From the NCBI GenBank assembly GCA_028023455.1, contig JAQFVV010000143.1:2766001-2830000 (forward strand): a DNA stretch of 64,000 nt, read 5' to 3'. Below are positions 11,451 to 24,239 of the stretch, in pieces (the first letter of the stretch is position 1; each line of letters begins with the position of its first letter). Source of the DNA: Epiperipatus broadwayi. Lineage: Eukaryota; Onychophora; Udeonychophora; Euonychophora; Peripatidae. The notes beneath the pieces were generated by a model. That model did no database searches. It was not told the DNA's origin and saw only the letters and a list, made by a program, of their open reading frames with translations. The position numbers and the translations under genes are program-made.

Positions 11451-13650
11451 TGTTATCAACTGAAAGAAGATTCTTTTTTTTTAAGTCTTAAAATAACCAA
11501 ATAGCAAATTCCTAATGCTCATTCTATATATGTTCTAAGGCATGATGAATTTACTTTTTTTATCTTTGAGTTTAATATCAAGAAAAATCTCAGATATCTG
11601 TTAATTCTTAAGTGAGATATTAGTTGAATTTTCTCAAAGGTAGAATAAATGGGCATGTTAATGCTGATTTTCTTTTATATTTATAATCATGAGAGATAAA
11701 AATAAATTATAATTCTTATTACCTGGAGACTGTAAAATGAGCAGTTATGGTAGCAGTTGTTGGTTAAAGATGATTATACTAAGCATCTCCTGGTTGCAAA
11801 CTTAAGCAGCTATTTAATAATGACCTTTTTATTTAGCTTAACAATCTATTTTCTCGTCAAGTAACTTGATAATAATAATAAATAAAATGTAAACTAAAAC
11901 ATTGCACTGCAATAAAGTGAACAAACATCAGCAAGATAATCAGATTCCTCTTCTTAAAGAAACCGCAATGAAAATTACAAAAAATAATGAAATCTTATTA
12001 TTTTTTATCATTTCAATGAAGACACATCACAACTTAACAGATTACAATTCGTTCATTAACTTGAGATATGCAATGGATGTGGTAAACAAAATCAGCAACT
12101 CAATAAGCATCAATATATACATCCAGAAGTTTCTATTAGTAAATTTGAATGTTACAATGGTATCACTATTACACATATAAATCAAAAGAAACTTTAAAAT
12201 GATAAGTAATTGAAATATGCCATTTGGCTTAAGTACTAAGGCATCTAATTGTACACACTGTTGGCCAACAAAAAATGTACCAAATATAAGTCAACCATTT
12301 ATCTGAATCAAATAGTCCTTGGTTTAAATTTCACACTGATCATGATAGTCCATGGCATGGCAAATAATTTCTAATAATTGTTCACATTTCTTTAAATGGC
12401 TTAGATAATTAACAAATTGTCACACCATGCCATTATAACTATTGAAGTCTAATAAATGTTGTTTACTAAACACAGAATTCCCAAAACTATTGTGCCTGAC
12501 AATATAACAATATTCAAATCTGTTAAATTCAACAACAATATTTAAGCACATTTTTACACAGTTTTTCCAGCCTGAAACTAATGACTAAGTTGAAAAGATA
12601 GTGAAAGAAACAAAAACAGCCCTTCAAAAAAAAAAACCTGAAATGTTATTACCCCAGCTTGTGACTCTGAGTTCTGACATCAGAAAAATACCCATTGTCT
12701 ACACACAAACTATTTTTTAAAAACAAATCTGTCTATTTTCAAGCCAAACTGAGAAAAATAACTCAAAACCTCAAATCAGTCTTTGAACAGAAAATTTCAA
12801 GTCAGGCACTAAAATCCTATACAGTAGCATTTATTCCTAATATCATCACACACAAAAAAACACAAGAGACTTTCATTATTCAAACCAATATAAAATTTTC
12901 ATAATGAATATAAAAACCAACTAAAATTCTATCACAAAAATGAATAAATCCGAGTTTAGGAAAGCAAATAACATTAGAAAATCTTAATAAAGTGAGAACA
13001 GTCAACCAAATTGCTAAATATAACTCAGTTGAATCTAAATTGCTAATTCCTTTTCTAGATTAACATCAGCTACCATGAACACAAACTACTATTGTGCGTA
13101 GTGCTTCTTTATTAACAATAAAAAATTTATAACTTTATTGTTTCTGTATTCATCTCAAACACTAGAGAATATGATATCCAAAGATTTATATTATCAGTAT
13201 TCGGAACATAATAAACACAAAAGCCAATAAATATCTCCAATCAGAATTCTTTCATCTCTTTTCCTAAATAAAATCAAACATTATAAAACCAGTAATAAAA
13301 GTCACTTAATATTTATTGCAATACCATCTGATTCAATTTTAAAATAAGTTATTAAAAAATATGATGTTGTTGTAATTATGCCATAAAAATATTTTCTATC
13401 TTAACTTAAGAAAATTCAGTTTTCATTTTTGAGAACGGAATTTTATTAAGCTCATATTTCTCAATGTTTATAGAAAAAAAATTAAGTTACAAAAAAACTA
13501 TTATTCTTTCTAACTCACTGTCTTATTTGATTTAACAAGATCTTATTTTCCATATTTTTATTCAATTAATAAATTTTAACAATTATAGATTTATTTGTTT
13601 TATTATAATAATAATATCAAATTTTGCTTCTTTTCTTTAGTTATGTAATT
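11451..13650. other. No gene recognised
   Basis: A+T-rich DNA. Two plus-strand ORFs (11902-12180, 92 codons; 12695-12904, 69 codons) have lysine/asparagine/isoleucine-rich chance composition and no motif, so I do not call them genes. Expected downstream BBS4 TPR exons were sought here on the minus strand and not found. Confidence 0.4.
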
Positions 13651-13651
13651 T

Positions 13652-13999
13652 TATAAGTAGCATTAATTCGCTTCCAAGAAAATATTAAATTTTATTTCAC
13701 AATTTAACTAATAATTTGCTGGGCATTGCTTTCGAACTGGAAGGTCATATTCCTAGCACCCACACTTATCGGCTAAACTAGTATTATTAGGAGAAAATAT
13801 GACATTAATACTCGGTGGTTAATATGTAAATTTATAATTTACATATTCCACTTCCGTGTCAATGCCATACCAGTTTAGCCGATAAATTTGAGTGCTATGA
13901 ATACGACCTACGAGGTCAAAAGCAATGCTCAGCGAATTATTAGTTAAATTGTGAAATAAAATTTAATCTTTTCTTGGAAGCGAAGTAATGCTACTTATA
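13652..13999. repeat. Long foldback (MITE-like), ~135-bp arms
   Basis: The left arm starts TATAAGTAGCATTAATTCGC, and the right arm is its near-exact complement ending GTAATGCTACTTATA. About 80 bp lie between the arms, themselves containing a small palindrome (GTAAATTTATAATTTAC). Flanking TA at both ends suggests a TA target duplication as for Tc1/mariner-type MITEs, though composition makes this weak. It sits 77 bp downstream of a BBS4 donor site, within an intron. Confidence 0.8.
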
Positions 14000-14076
14000 G
14001 AATATAATAATAATATGTTTTAAAAAATTATAAGTAAATCTTTCAATAAAAAATAGTAATATATGAAAAAACTAAC

Positions 14077-14130
14077 CTTATCATAATCTTTCAAAAACAT
14101 ATAGCAGACACCTTGATGATGGGAAATTTC
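14077..14130 (-). CDS. BBS4: BBS4 micro-exon (third TPR start)
   Basis: An 18-codon exon reads EISHHQGVCYMFLKDYDK, in phase 0 at both ends, following directly on ...EEDW of the preceding exon. It corresponds to EISHNLGVCYIYLKQFNKA in vertebrate BBS4. The acceptor is CTATTTTAAG and the donor GTTAGTTTTT, a weaker GTTAG type. It is the last BBS4 exon I can find. The remaining TPRs are not visible in 1-14076 and probably lie left of the window. A 348-bp foldback begins only 77 bp downstream of its donor. Confidence 0.92.
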
Positions 14131-14330
14131 CTTAAAATAGAAAAAAAGAAATTAAAGACTTGAAATTCTCTAATATGAAATTATAAATTAAATCAGAAAT
14201 TTTAGAAAACAAAACCATTTAAGTAATTAAGTTATTTATTATTTTTTATTAATACAATGAAATATAATAAAATCCCAACATCCTATGAATTTATTTAAAA
14301 TAATATTTGGAACTTTCATTGAATTATTAC

Positions 14331-14403
14331 CCAGTCTTCTTCAGATAATCGAGCAGCTTCATTAAACACTTCAATAGCTGCCTTATGTCTGCCTAATAAA
14401 AAT
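14331..14403 (-). CDS. BBS4: BBS4 exon (second TPR helix pair, part)
   Basis: The exon reads [20 protein letters not shown] followed by EEDW, close to [24 protein letters not shown] of vertebrate BBS4. This is a TPR repeat with the typical small residues at helix-packing positions. The acceptor is a long T tract ending TTTTTTAG and the donor GTAATAATTC. The length is 73 bp: one base finishes the preceding split Leu codon, then 24 full codons, leaving phase 0. The next exon lies only 200 bp away, the sole short intron of this gene in the window. Confidence 0.96.
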
Positions 14404-15603
14404 CTAAAAAAAAAAAAAAAATTAAATGCAAAAAAAAATTACAAAATGGTTTGGAAATATAAAAATCAAAAACTAATTTCAAACACATATATTGACTAAC
14501 ACATTTAAGCATAGCTATTAGCAAAAAAAAATAAATACAAAAAAAAAAATTAAATTTTGGTGAAAAATCTATTAATGAAGAAATATAAAAGAATGAAAAG
14601 TTTCTTAAAAAAAGTGTCACTGTTTGATAACTATTCTAATTTAAGAAATATAGAGAAAAACAGATGACAAAAACACATTCTAGAATTAGTGTAAACATAA
14701 AATGATATGAAAACACCATCAATGTATTTAAAATTAAATAAAAAATTATTTAAAATTTTCTTTTTAAAAAGAAAGCTGAAGTAATATGAAATATGAAACT
14801 GAAGAATGAAATAAAATTTCACATGGTCTGAAAATTACATATAAAAGTCTAGAAATTAATAAAAAAGCAATTTTTTAGCCAATGCATAAAAACAGGGAGA
14901 TGGGTTGAATATACCAAAAAATTAATGATGATAACATATAAAAAATCAATAAATTCACAAAAAACATTATATCTTACAATGTGAAATGAAATATGCATTT
15001 ATAAGAATAAAAACAAGAAAAGCAAATGGATATAAAAATACTGCCTGAGAAATGATCAAAAGATACAAATACCTTCATAAAACTATGCAATAAAATTTAA
15101 ATTTTATATTACAATACCTGATGCATTTTTATTTAATACAAAAAAATCACACTAAACTGTGAAAATTATCAAACCTTAAGCTTTATTTGTCAAACTACAA
15201 AAGAAATTTTGAATAGTATTTTAATCAAAAAGCAGTAGCAGAATAAATAAAACACTAAGTTTTGCCCAGATAGTTTCCAGCGCGTAAAAAAAGAAAGGAT
15301 TGTTAACTAAAAAAACAATAGAAAGACAATTGCCTGAAGGTTTGTGATAATGGCATTTTAGTTGTATTTATATGATGAAAATAGTCCAACATATAAATAT
15401 AAATAATAGAAAGATATTTAAATAAATTAAAGACATTTCATATCTATATTTTGTAGACTTTTAACAACAGTGTTGGTAATGTCAATTATGGAAAATAAAT
15501 GTAATGCTTAATTAATATAAATAAGATTGAAAAAGAAACAATTTTTTATTAGATATTATTATCATTAATTAAAACATTAAGAAATTTTTTTAATACAAAA
15601 AGA
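14404..15603. other. BBS4 intron, no feature recognised
   Basis: Very A+T-rich. The poly-A runs at 14404-14550 include the T-tract (in minus sense) of the BBS4 acceptor. Minus-strand ORFs at 14393-14822 are F/I/L/K-rich low-complexity translations and not credible genes. Confidence 0.5.
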
Positions 15604-16120
15604 GGTAAACATGAACTTGCCAGATCACGACAAAATTTTGTAGTTCAAATTTTTTTCACCAGTGTTTCTTCCTAGAATTATTTAAAAATTTGTTGTGAAA
15701 TATCAAATACATGGCAGCATAAAATTATAAAAAAATAATTAATAACAAATAATTATATTATAAAAAATATCTGATAAAAAATAATTTATTAAAATAACAT
15801 ATTTATCCTTCCAACATTCATAATTATTGTCTATTGTAGTTTTTGGACTGATGTCCATCTTTGTGAATTTTATCGCTTGTATAAGCGAAAACTACAATGG
15901 TCAGTAATTATGAATGTTGGTAGGATAAATATATTATTATTTTAATAAATTATTTTTATTAGATATTTAATTTTTTTTTTTATAATATAATTTTATGCTG
16001 CCATGTATTTGATATTTCACAAATTTTTAAATAATTTGACAAGAAACACTCTGGTAAAAAAATTTGAACTACAAAATAAAAATTAGAATTTTGTCATAAC
16101 CTGGCAAGTTCATGTTTACC
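15604..16120. repeat. Long foldback, ~230-bp arms
   Basis: The left arm begins GGTAAACATGAACTTGCCAG and the right arm ends CTGGCAAGTTCATGTTTACC. Other matching segments are ATACATGGCAGCATAAAATT with its complement, and CCAACATTCATAATTA with its complement. The centre (about 15838-15889) contains a smaller inverted pair GTAGTTTT/AAAACTAC. It is a non-autonomous foldback transposon or a palindromic insertion; no target duplication could be confirmed. Confidence 0.8.
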
Positions 16121-18700
16121 CAAAAGGATATATAACAGATATTTAGTTTCTCTGCCACTATTCATTTTATATATAATAGAAATTCTCAAACAAACTGAAG
16201 ATTTTGAGAGATTCTGAATTTGTGGATATTAACAACTTAAGATATACAGATCATATTTAGATCTTAAAAAAAGTAAGATATTGAAAGATTAATATAAACA
16301 AATATAAACAACAATGAAAGTTTGGGATTTTACTTAATATTAAAAAGACAAAAATTATATAAAAACTAAGGTAAAAAATAACAATAAATATTAAAATTAA
16401 AGAATAATCAATAGAACAAGTCCATCAATACTGCAACATATGTCATTTTATTATAGAAAATGAAAAATCAGAAAAATAAGACAGAAAAGATTTGAAAAAA
16501 AAATTGACTTATAGAGAGATTATTTCAATAATACTGTATACATTTGTAATGACAAAAATGCTATTAAAATTGATGATACAATTCTAAATAATGAGATACT
16601 AAAATATATTGTGATAATCAGATGGCAAACAATAGTAAACTGACTCAGATGATGATAAAATGTTATTACTTGTCCATAGTAAATACGAAGACAAATTATC
16701 ATGATTTTGCTAGTTTTGATTTGATCTGCTCTGATCAGCAGTAACCTCTCAAGTCATTTTACTCTTGTCCCATCTCTGATAGAATAGATATCAGTTAGTA
16801 CTAAATACATCAGCAGCCTGATTTATAAATACTGACATTGATGAAGGCCAATATCTATAAAAATAGTCTGAAGATAGTTTTGGCATTATCTCTGCATCCA
16901 TTGATTAGTGGTTCTTACACAGAGGACTTAGGGGTAGAATGATGTGAAATATATTACTGCTGCCAAAATGGCCATAGTAGCTTAAAGCCTAGTTTCTTCC
17001 ATTTCCTTTTGGGCAAAGAACTTGCATATATATTGTCCCCCATTACAATTGATACAGATAGTACTTTAGTTTAGGAGATAGCAATATTAAAAAAAAAAAA
17101 TTAAATGTAAGTGCTTTTATTATATATATTTTTTATGTTCTAAATAGTAGGGGTTCAAACTTAGTAGATAGGAGTTTATGGAGGTAGATTTAGGCAGGAG
17201 TTTGGGCTCATTGTTAGGTAAATTTAATACCAAATGATGTAATAAAATATTTAAAATATATTATTTTTTATTTATTCTAGTTTTAAAAATACTATAGAGA
17301 TAGGGTAGGTTTAAACTAGTAGTAAATATTTTATATTATGTGCTTTAAATAATTAATTCTACTTAACATATTATTTTAAAAAATGTCAAATTAATTTAAT
17401 ATTATTTTAAAAGAGACTGAAATTATCAAATGATTAGATTTGTATGAAACTATGGGTGCTTTCAGAAAGTTAGGGAAATAAAACTTTATTTTAGCTTGCT
17501 AACTAATGTTTGATACTATAAAATATAACAAAATTATCAGACTAAAAAATAATATTAGAAAAGTAATATTTAAAATTGTTATTATTTTTATTTAATTGTA
17601 ATAATATATTTTGGAAATTAATTCTAAGTTATTAAAATGTTTTAACATTATTTATATAAAAATATTAAATTTTGAATGAAAAATATTTGATAATTGAAGT
17701 ATTAAATAAATTGAAAATTATTTAATATTGATAACTCATAGCTTTTAATTCTTGATTTTTAAAAATCATTTTGTGCAAATACGTAAACTAGTAATTTTGT
17801 TCATGCAGTATTGACCAATGAAATCACTGGATCAGATAGGTATAAATACAAAGGTTGAAGTCTGTCTAGACATTCTCTTATAACTCTTATATTTTTATAA
17901 TTCTTATATTATTTATACTTCACTTTCAATTGTTTTTCTACAATCTACAAATTTTATAGTGATAATTTTTTATAACTTTTATTTTATTTAAAAGTATAGT
18001 GAAAATTTTAATTGGAATAGTTATATTTTAAATGCATCACTAAACACAAAGATTTTCCTATCAGTTTTTTTTATCTACTTGAACTTAATTTAGAATCTTC
18101 AGAAATATGCAGAATATGATAGTAATTCTTTGGATACCTCAGGATATGAATGCAAATTGCCAGGAGAATTATTACAACATATCTGGAGTAAAATTACGTA
18201 AGAAATATGAAAATTTTATTAACTGTGTGCTTGAAAAGACTGACTGTTTAATTAAAAAGAATTTTATGGATTATAATGCATTGAATTTATTTGAAATGAA
18301 AGAGAGGAATTGGAAATTCATCAAAAGTTTTATCTTAAAAGTTAAGATTTCTAAGAAAAGAAAATTAAGACTCTGCATTTATATTTTACAATTAAGCTTT
18401 TAATGTCTGATGGAGTGACGAATGCCTGTTTTGTTTTATAATATAATTGATATTATAGACTTTATTTGATTTTGTCTTTTAAAAACAAAAGTCAAATGAA
18501 TTTATAATTGAAAGCAACGGTATTTGAGACAAATTTAAAAATAAATATATATACTTTGAACTTTGTTTATATGTTTTAAAACTATGGGCTATTTAAATCG
18601 ATAAATGGATTAAATTACAATATAATATATTTGGAAATAATGACACTGAATTTGTTTTCAAGAAGATTTAAATTATATTCATAATAATGCCAAACTAATA
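16121..18700. other. BBS4 intron; one very divergent hammerhead-family relic
   Basis: No gene recognised. Near 16843-16910 the phrase TTGATGAAGGCC followed by AATAGTCTG and GCATCCATTGATTA resembles the hammerhead repeat, but the essential first core base C is T and the stems are lost. A plus-strand ORF at 18107-18403 (98 codons) is not recognisable. Confidence 0.4.
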
Positions 18701-18727
18701 CAATTATCTCACTAAAAAAAAAAAAAG

Positions 18728-18902
18728 TATATAAAAGATTAATGAAAGATAAATTGCTAAGTAATGTAAAAATAAATCAGCAAGCACTACTATATGGAGT
18801 TTTGCTTTGCTTTGTTTAATGTAAAAATAGCTAAAAAAAAAAAGAAAAAGAAAAAATATATAAAAGATTAATGAAAGATAAATTGCCAAGTAATGTAAAA
18901 AT
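18728..18902 (+). repeat. 46-bp direct repeat at 129-bp offset
   Basis: TATATAAAAGATTAATGAAA and the following bases occur at 18728-18773 and again at 18857-18902 with one mismatch. The second copy is the start of the Penelope-like coding fragment; the first encodes the same RLMKDKL residues and then runs into stops. A local duplication appears to have occurred within the element. Confidence 0.8.
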
Positions 18903-19308
18903 AGCTTGGAACAATAATAAGTCATTGGGTAAATGGTTACATAATGCAAAAGAGTTAAATGATGTTAGTAGTATGATGGGGCTGGTATATAAAATTAGCT
19001 GTGGAAAATGCAATAAAATATATATAGGACAGATAGGGAGAACGGCAGGTGAGAGAGGTAAGGAACATGATCGAGCAATTAATAGAAAAGACATGAGATC
19101 ATGGCCATATTTGCATTATTTGGATACAGGGCATAAAATGAAGTGTGAGGAAAATATAAGTGTTATTAAGTATGTGAAGAATTACCATAAGAGAATATAT
19201 TATGAAACATTATATATTCTAGAAAACTTAGACAAATGTGTAAATATAGTAAAAGGTCCAGCTAAATTAGGTGGGAAATGGGCTTTATTAAACAATTGGA
19301 AAGTGTAG
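18850..19308 (+). mobile_element. Penelope-like element, C-terminal GIY-YIG endonuclease fragment
   Basis: This fragment is open for about 145 codons from an internal ATG at 18871 to a stop at 19308. It contains a connector (KLPSNVKIAW) and a GIY-YIG nuclease: GLVYKISCGKC, then YIGQIGRTAGERGKEHDRAI, then GH, R, the acidic residue in YYETLYILE, and a final LNNW. This is the endonuclease that follows the reverse transcriptase in Penelope-like elements and nicks the target DNA. No reverse transcriptase precedes it, so the copy is 5'-truncated. The GIY motif has become GLVY. Its frame is otherwise intact, suggesting a moderately young copy. It is located in a BBS4 intron, antisense to BBS4. Confidence 0.88.
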
Positions 19309-21660
19309 GAAATGGTTGTACATATGTAAATACCAATTTATTTATTTATTTTTATTTTTTAAAAGATGTAAAATATATATTTAATTATTATTATTTTTTG
19401 GGGGGGAAATATTGTTAAAATTTTTAGATGTATAATATGTTAAATTTATTTATTTATAATATATGGACATGTTTAAAACGAAAATGAAATATAATGTAAA
19501 TAATGTCGAGTAGATGGAGTGAATATTATTATTTGTTTATGTAAATTGTATAATATAATATCTTGAGAAGGTCTCAACGAAGATGAAAGCCGATTTGATA
19601 AATATTTAAATATAATTATTAATAGTTGTTTATTTCAATCTTGTTTGATTGATTATTTATTTAATACAATTATATATATATCTGAAAATATACGCGTAAA
19701 AGATAAAAATCATATTATTATTTTTTTAAAAAAAAGATAATTACTTGAATTCCTGATTAAATACCTGCAATAGAATACATAAAATGTATTAAATTATATA
19801 TCTACTGATATACGTATTTAGAATAATACTTTATACTATAAAGTCTACTATAATAATTTTATCATTGAAAAGGCGAACATTATATATATTATATACGTTG
19901 TGATAAATATGTGTTTCGACAATGGCCGAAACTTATGTAAGGATTATTTCTTTAAAAATGGATTTTTAAACTATTATTCAACATGGATTAAATCTTTTGG
20001 ATAAAATTTCAGAAAGGACTGAATAAACATTTTGTCTTAAAGAATTTTAACTTTTTCCATGGATTATATTAGATTGATTTGGATTTTAGTGTGAATATTT
20101 GTACATTTTTTACGAGGTGCCAAGAGAAAGAAAAAAAACTATGCACAATACTGTCAGCAGTAACTAAGTAGCAGGGGAGCCCTCATTTCAAGCTATTCAA
20201 GAAAAAAAGACTTATCGTAACTTTAATCTTTATTATTTATTTATTTTTAGTATTAAATTAATATAATACTTTGGAAGTTTATCATTATTAATTTCAGTAC
20301 TAAGTTATGGGTAGGAAATACTTTTAAGATATAATAATCATTATTTACAACTTCAAATTGATTCAAAATATTTCTAAATTTAATATCTGAATATTGACCC
20401 ATTGTAAATCGAAAGATTTCGCGAATGTTAATGTTTAATAGAAATAGTGTACTTAATCAATGAAGAATTTATTAGCTTCATGGTCACAATTCAAAATGCT
20501 TTAGATTTGCCTATATAATTAAGAAAATAGGTTGAGAGATAAGAGGGTCCCTCTTATCTTTATAAAGTCGAATCTTGCGTTATGATTTGTAGAGGTCTCT
20601 CTTGCTAAAATTAAGCATCATTATTATATTTTTTTTTTTATAAAAAAAATATTCAAAAAGTGATTTTAATCATAACTTTTATTTCAATGAATGGAAGTGA
20701 AGAAGCAGAATGCTGAATGATCTTTGTAACATTATGAGATCATTGGTAATTTTATTATTATAATTATTATAATTATAATTGCTTGAAAATTTATTTCTTT
20801 TCTTATATTTGAGAAAAGATATATTCTTATTAGTATTTAATTTTAAATTATAATAGGCAATGCTTGAGTTTAATATTAATAATGTAAGAATGAATCATTA
20901 ATAACATAAAGTATGATACGTATTTGTGTAAGTGTTGATAAATGCACATAAATGTTTTTTGTAAAATCTATACGGATATTTTCCTTATTTTAATCTTTAG
21001 ATAAAATGTTAACACTTTGAATATGCATAATTACATGGCATTGTCTAATTGCTAAAATGTTACTTTAATGAATATGATATAAAAATATAGTATTGATCTC
21101 TACATTATTCCTTAATAAATGAGTAAGACATATAGCATTTTATGAATGACTGTCGATATCATTTGAGAATGAAAACTTTTTTAAAAAAGTATCTTGTGTG
21201 GATTTAGATCGTTGTTGTTTCCTATATTATTGTTTTTTAGGAATTAATTTTAGAATGTTGTTAGCTTATTATTTTGCGATGTTGAATGAATTATACAGTG
21301 GGACAAATATTGATAGTGATTGGGAAAGTAATGATATTTTTGTGAAATCCTGGTGCTGGGGTCATGTTGAAAGTTATTATTGGAGAATTGTAGTTCCATG
21401 TATTTTGAATTTTATTGAAGTATACAGATAACATAAGACTTGATTTACTTGTAATTTTATTTTTTTGCTATTAAGGCTTTAGCGATTTTATATTGCTAAA
21501 GCTATTAATATATGGTGTATCTAAACTTAGTTCAATCCCATATGGCTATTTAAGTTAGATAGCTGGACTGGAAGACATATGGATGACTGAAAACTTAAGA
21601 TTTTCCACTTAATTGTTATACATTAGATAAAGTGCTGGGCTTGTCCTAATATTTTTAATC
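19309..21660. other. BBS4 intron; Penelope 3' flank and small hairpins
   Basis: Downstream of the GIY-YIG fragment, the phrase CGAAGATGAAAGCCGATTTG (19578-19597) looks like a decayed copy of the CTGAAGATGG...CCGAAAC motif found at Penelope ends. At about 20535-20560 an 11-bp perfect hairpin (AGATAAGAGGG/CCCTCTTATCT) occurs. A plus-strand ORF at 21198-21431 (77 codons, rich in C, W and Y) has no recognised motif. Confidence 0.4.
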
Positions 21661-21668
21661 TAATGCTT

Positions 21669-21731
21669 GAATATCCTGACGCCTCACTGATGAAGCCAGT
21701 AACAGAAACCGGTTTGGGGTTGAGGATATTC
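21669..21731 (+). ncRNA. Hammerhead ribozyme motif, second family
   Basis: The core CTGATGA (21687-21693), GAA (21705-21707), palindromic stem III ACCGGT and cleavage base T are flanked by a strong stem I: CCTCA/TGGGG next to the core, an internal loop GACG/TTG, then nine perfect pairs GAATATCCT/AGGATATTC. The design equals the 4.7-kb family, but the outer stem and stem III sequences differ, which is compensatory variation. Stem II (21694-21704) pairs poorly, so this copy may be inactive. No tandem partner was found. Confidence 0.65.
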
Positions 21732-24239
21732 TGCAAAACTTATTAAGAGCTTATTTGAGAGTTCTTTATAAAATATTTGTAATGCAAGCTTGTTTAAATT
21801 AAGTCATATGACATATGACTTTTATGGACAGTTGCATTTCTTCTAAGCCTTGATTTAATTTTAGGTGCGCGATGAATATGGACTTACTTCATTGATTTGC
21901 ACTGTGCCCATAGTGATATTATTTTTTTGAAACATTCTCGATTATTATTCCATGCCCTACACTTATTCGCTATTCATTTTCCACAAGTATCATCGTAAAA
22001 GATAGTTTAAGCTGGAAAAATAATGACTAAATTATTTTGAAGTAGTTATTTTTGAGAGGGCAAGATGTAGTATGCAAAGATTTTTCTTCAACTGATGTTG
22101 AGATGCTTAGTGAATTCTGTAGTGTTCAATACAAGAATAAAATAATTACAACCTATATGAAAATATTAGAGATCACTTGTTAGTCAATGCATACTCAAAT
22201 GAATGAATGTGGGTAAAGTGAAAATGAGATTGAAAATGATGTGATGTGTAAAAGAACATCAAGATGAAAGTAAAATAACTTCAAGCAATCCAATTTATAA
22301 TTAATTTTCTTAAATTTTTTACTGTTAAGTTATTTTTAGTTAAGTCATAGATTTATAAAACTTACTCCCAAATATTTTTCTTGCATAATAAAGTAATTTT
22401 CTTTGAAGGGAGATATTTATGTTTCTATTAAGGTATTTCCTGAAAACTAAATACTGGAATAAACTGAAAGAAAATTTTTAAATAATTTTCTTCAATATTT
22501 AACTTATATTTTGAAGATGTTATTAAAATGTAAACATATATTGGAATATTTATGTTTTAAATGGGTTATACCATGGTAAAATAAAAGTTTTCATTTCATT
22601 GTATTATATTTTGAAAAATAGCCAGAGTGAAAGCTATTTCTAATTTTAAATTTTATATTCTAATGTCATCTTATTGTAAATATTTTCTTTAATTTATGGT
22701 AAGGAATATAAATATACTTTCCCTTGTAAATATTTTAATTTTGTTATATTATAAAATTTATTGTTAACTTGTTAATAAATTTTTTACTTGTTTTTTTATT
22801 AAAATTACTGTAATCCAGTGGTGATTTATTTGCATGTTAATTGTTAATTTATCACATTGTATGCATGATCCACAGGAATTAATAATCAGTTATATATTAT
22901 TTATTCAGCATATGAATTATAAGGATTTTTCTTAAACATTATTTGAACATATCTGATTTAGTGACCAAATATATTTTATTATCATCATAATGGATCTAAA
23001 CATTATTAATTATTTTGAATTGATATAATACCTATGAGAAATGTTTGATATTGCCACAATAATGTTAGGATTTTTTTTTTTTTTTTTTAAGAATGCCACA
23101 TTAAACATGGAAAAATTATACAATACATTTTCTTAAAATTTATTGTTTATTATTTTATTTCTGAATTTTAAACTGTTAGGTAGATTCTTGTATTGAGAGT
23201 TTATGAGGATATTTAGTTGCCTATTGTAATTGTTATTTTGTAGGAGTAGTTACATATCATATAAAATCCCATATTATATTTAACTACAGGGTATTAACAC
23301 ATTGGTTTGTTTTATTAATTGTTAAGAGATGAACCTGAGATGATTATCATTATTATTTCTATTATTATGATTATTATTAGTATTATGATTTCTTTTATTA
23401 CAATTATTGTTAGTGTTATTTTGGGAGATTGTTATTAATTAATATTTTAGCAAAGGAATATTGAATAATTTGTAATTATTTTTAGTAAATAATTTATAAA
23501 ATATGTTTAGGATTGAATCGGTGTATTTTAAAGATATGAGAGTATTACATAATAGTTTTAATATATGAATTTGGTGGGGATAATACTCTTATGCCATTGA
23601 GGGTGTATCTTTTGGGATGTATTCTCAATGTTTTACCTAGTGTACCTTACTGAACATGAAACAGTAAGATTCGTATTCGAATCTTAAGTTTCACCTTTTT
23701 CTGTCGTCTCTCACTGACCGGTCTATCCCGCCCAAATTTAAACTTTTTGGTATCGAGTTGTGTGTGTATCAATATTAAAAATGTATAAATATATGTAGAA
23801 TTCAGCATAAACACGCACATATTTCGATCTCAAATTAAAGGCAATAAATAGGGATAAAATAATAATTTAGATTTCTTTTAGTTATATAATTTTGTATAAT
23901 TTTAATCATTTATTTTGGATTATAAAGTTCGTATTTATTGCTTTGTTTAAATTTCGTTTAATAATAATTCTAAAAAAATCTGATGTAATATTTAATTAAA
24001 AGTTAAAATAATCTTATGTTCCCTTTTTGTCTTTGAAATTTAAAAGCATCGGTCAGTGATAGATAATAGATTAATTAAAGAAAAATTCCCCAAAATGTAA
24101 TTAGTAAATGTAAAATGTAAACAATAGAACGGCAGCTTTCTTTAATTAAAACCAACAAAATGCATTGATTATCCTCAGGGCAGATTAAGTAGAACCTAAA
24201 AATACCTTAACAAAAATGTGAGATCAAGATAAGAAAAGA
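21732..24239. other. BBS4 intron; simple repeats
   Basis: No gene recognised. There is a poly-T run near 23072-23089, an imperfect (ATT)n microsatellite at about 23340-23420, and a hairpin AAGATTCG-TATT-CGAATCTT near 23670 followed by a less A+T-rich tract to about 23760, possibly a short interspersed element. Confidence 0.45.

Noticed and set aside
1-14076. Remaining BBS4 TPR exons
   Set aside because: I looked on the minus strand for the next conserved segments and found no stretch with matching residues and splice sites.
14393-14822. Minus-strand ORFs of 63-75 codons
   Set aside because: They are translations of A-rich low-complexity DNA (F/I/L/K/Y only) overlapping a BBS4 exon boundary in another frame.
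16843-16910. Hammerhead ribozyme
   Set aside because: The core starts TTGATGA instead of CTGATGA and the stems do not pair; only a distant relic of the family.
20535-20560. Rho-independent terminator
   Set aside because: The hairpin is real, but the sequence is a eukaryotic intron, so such a role is not expected.
23320-23420. CRISPR-like or regular repeat array
   Set aside because: It is an imperfect ATT microsatellite; no spacer-repeat periodicity, and the genome is eukaryotic.
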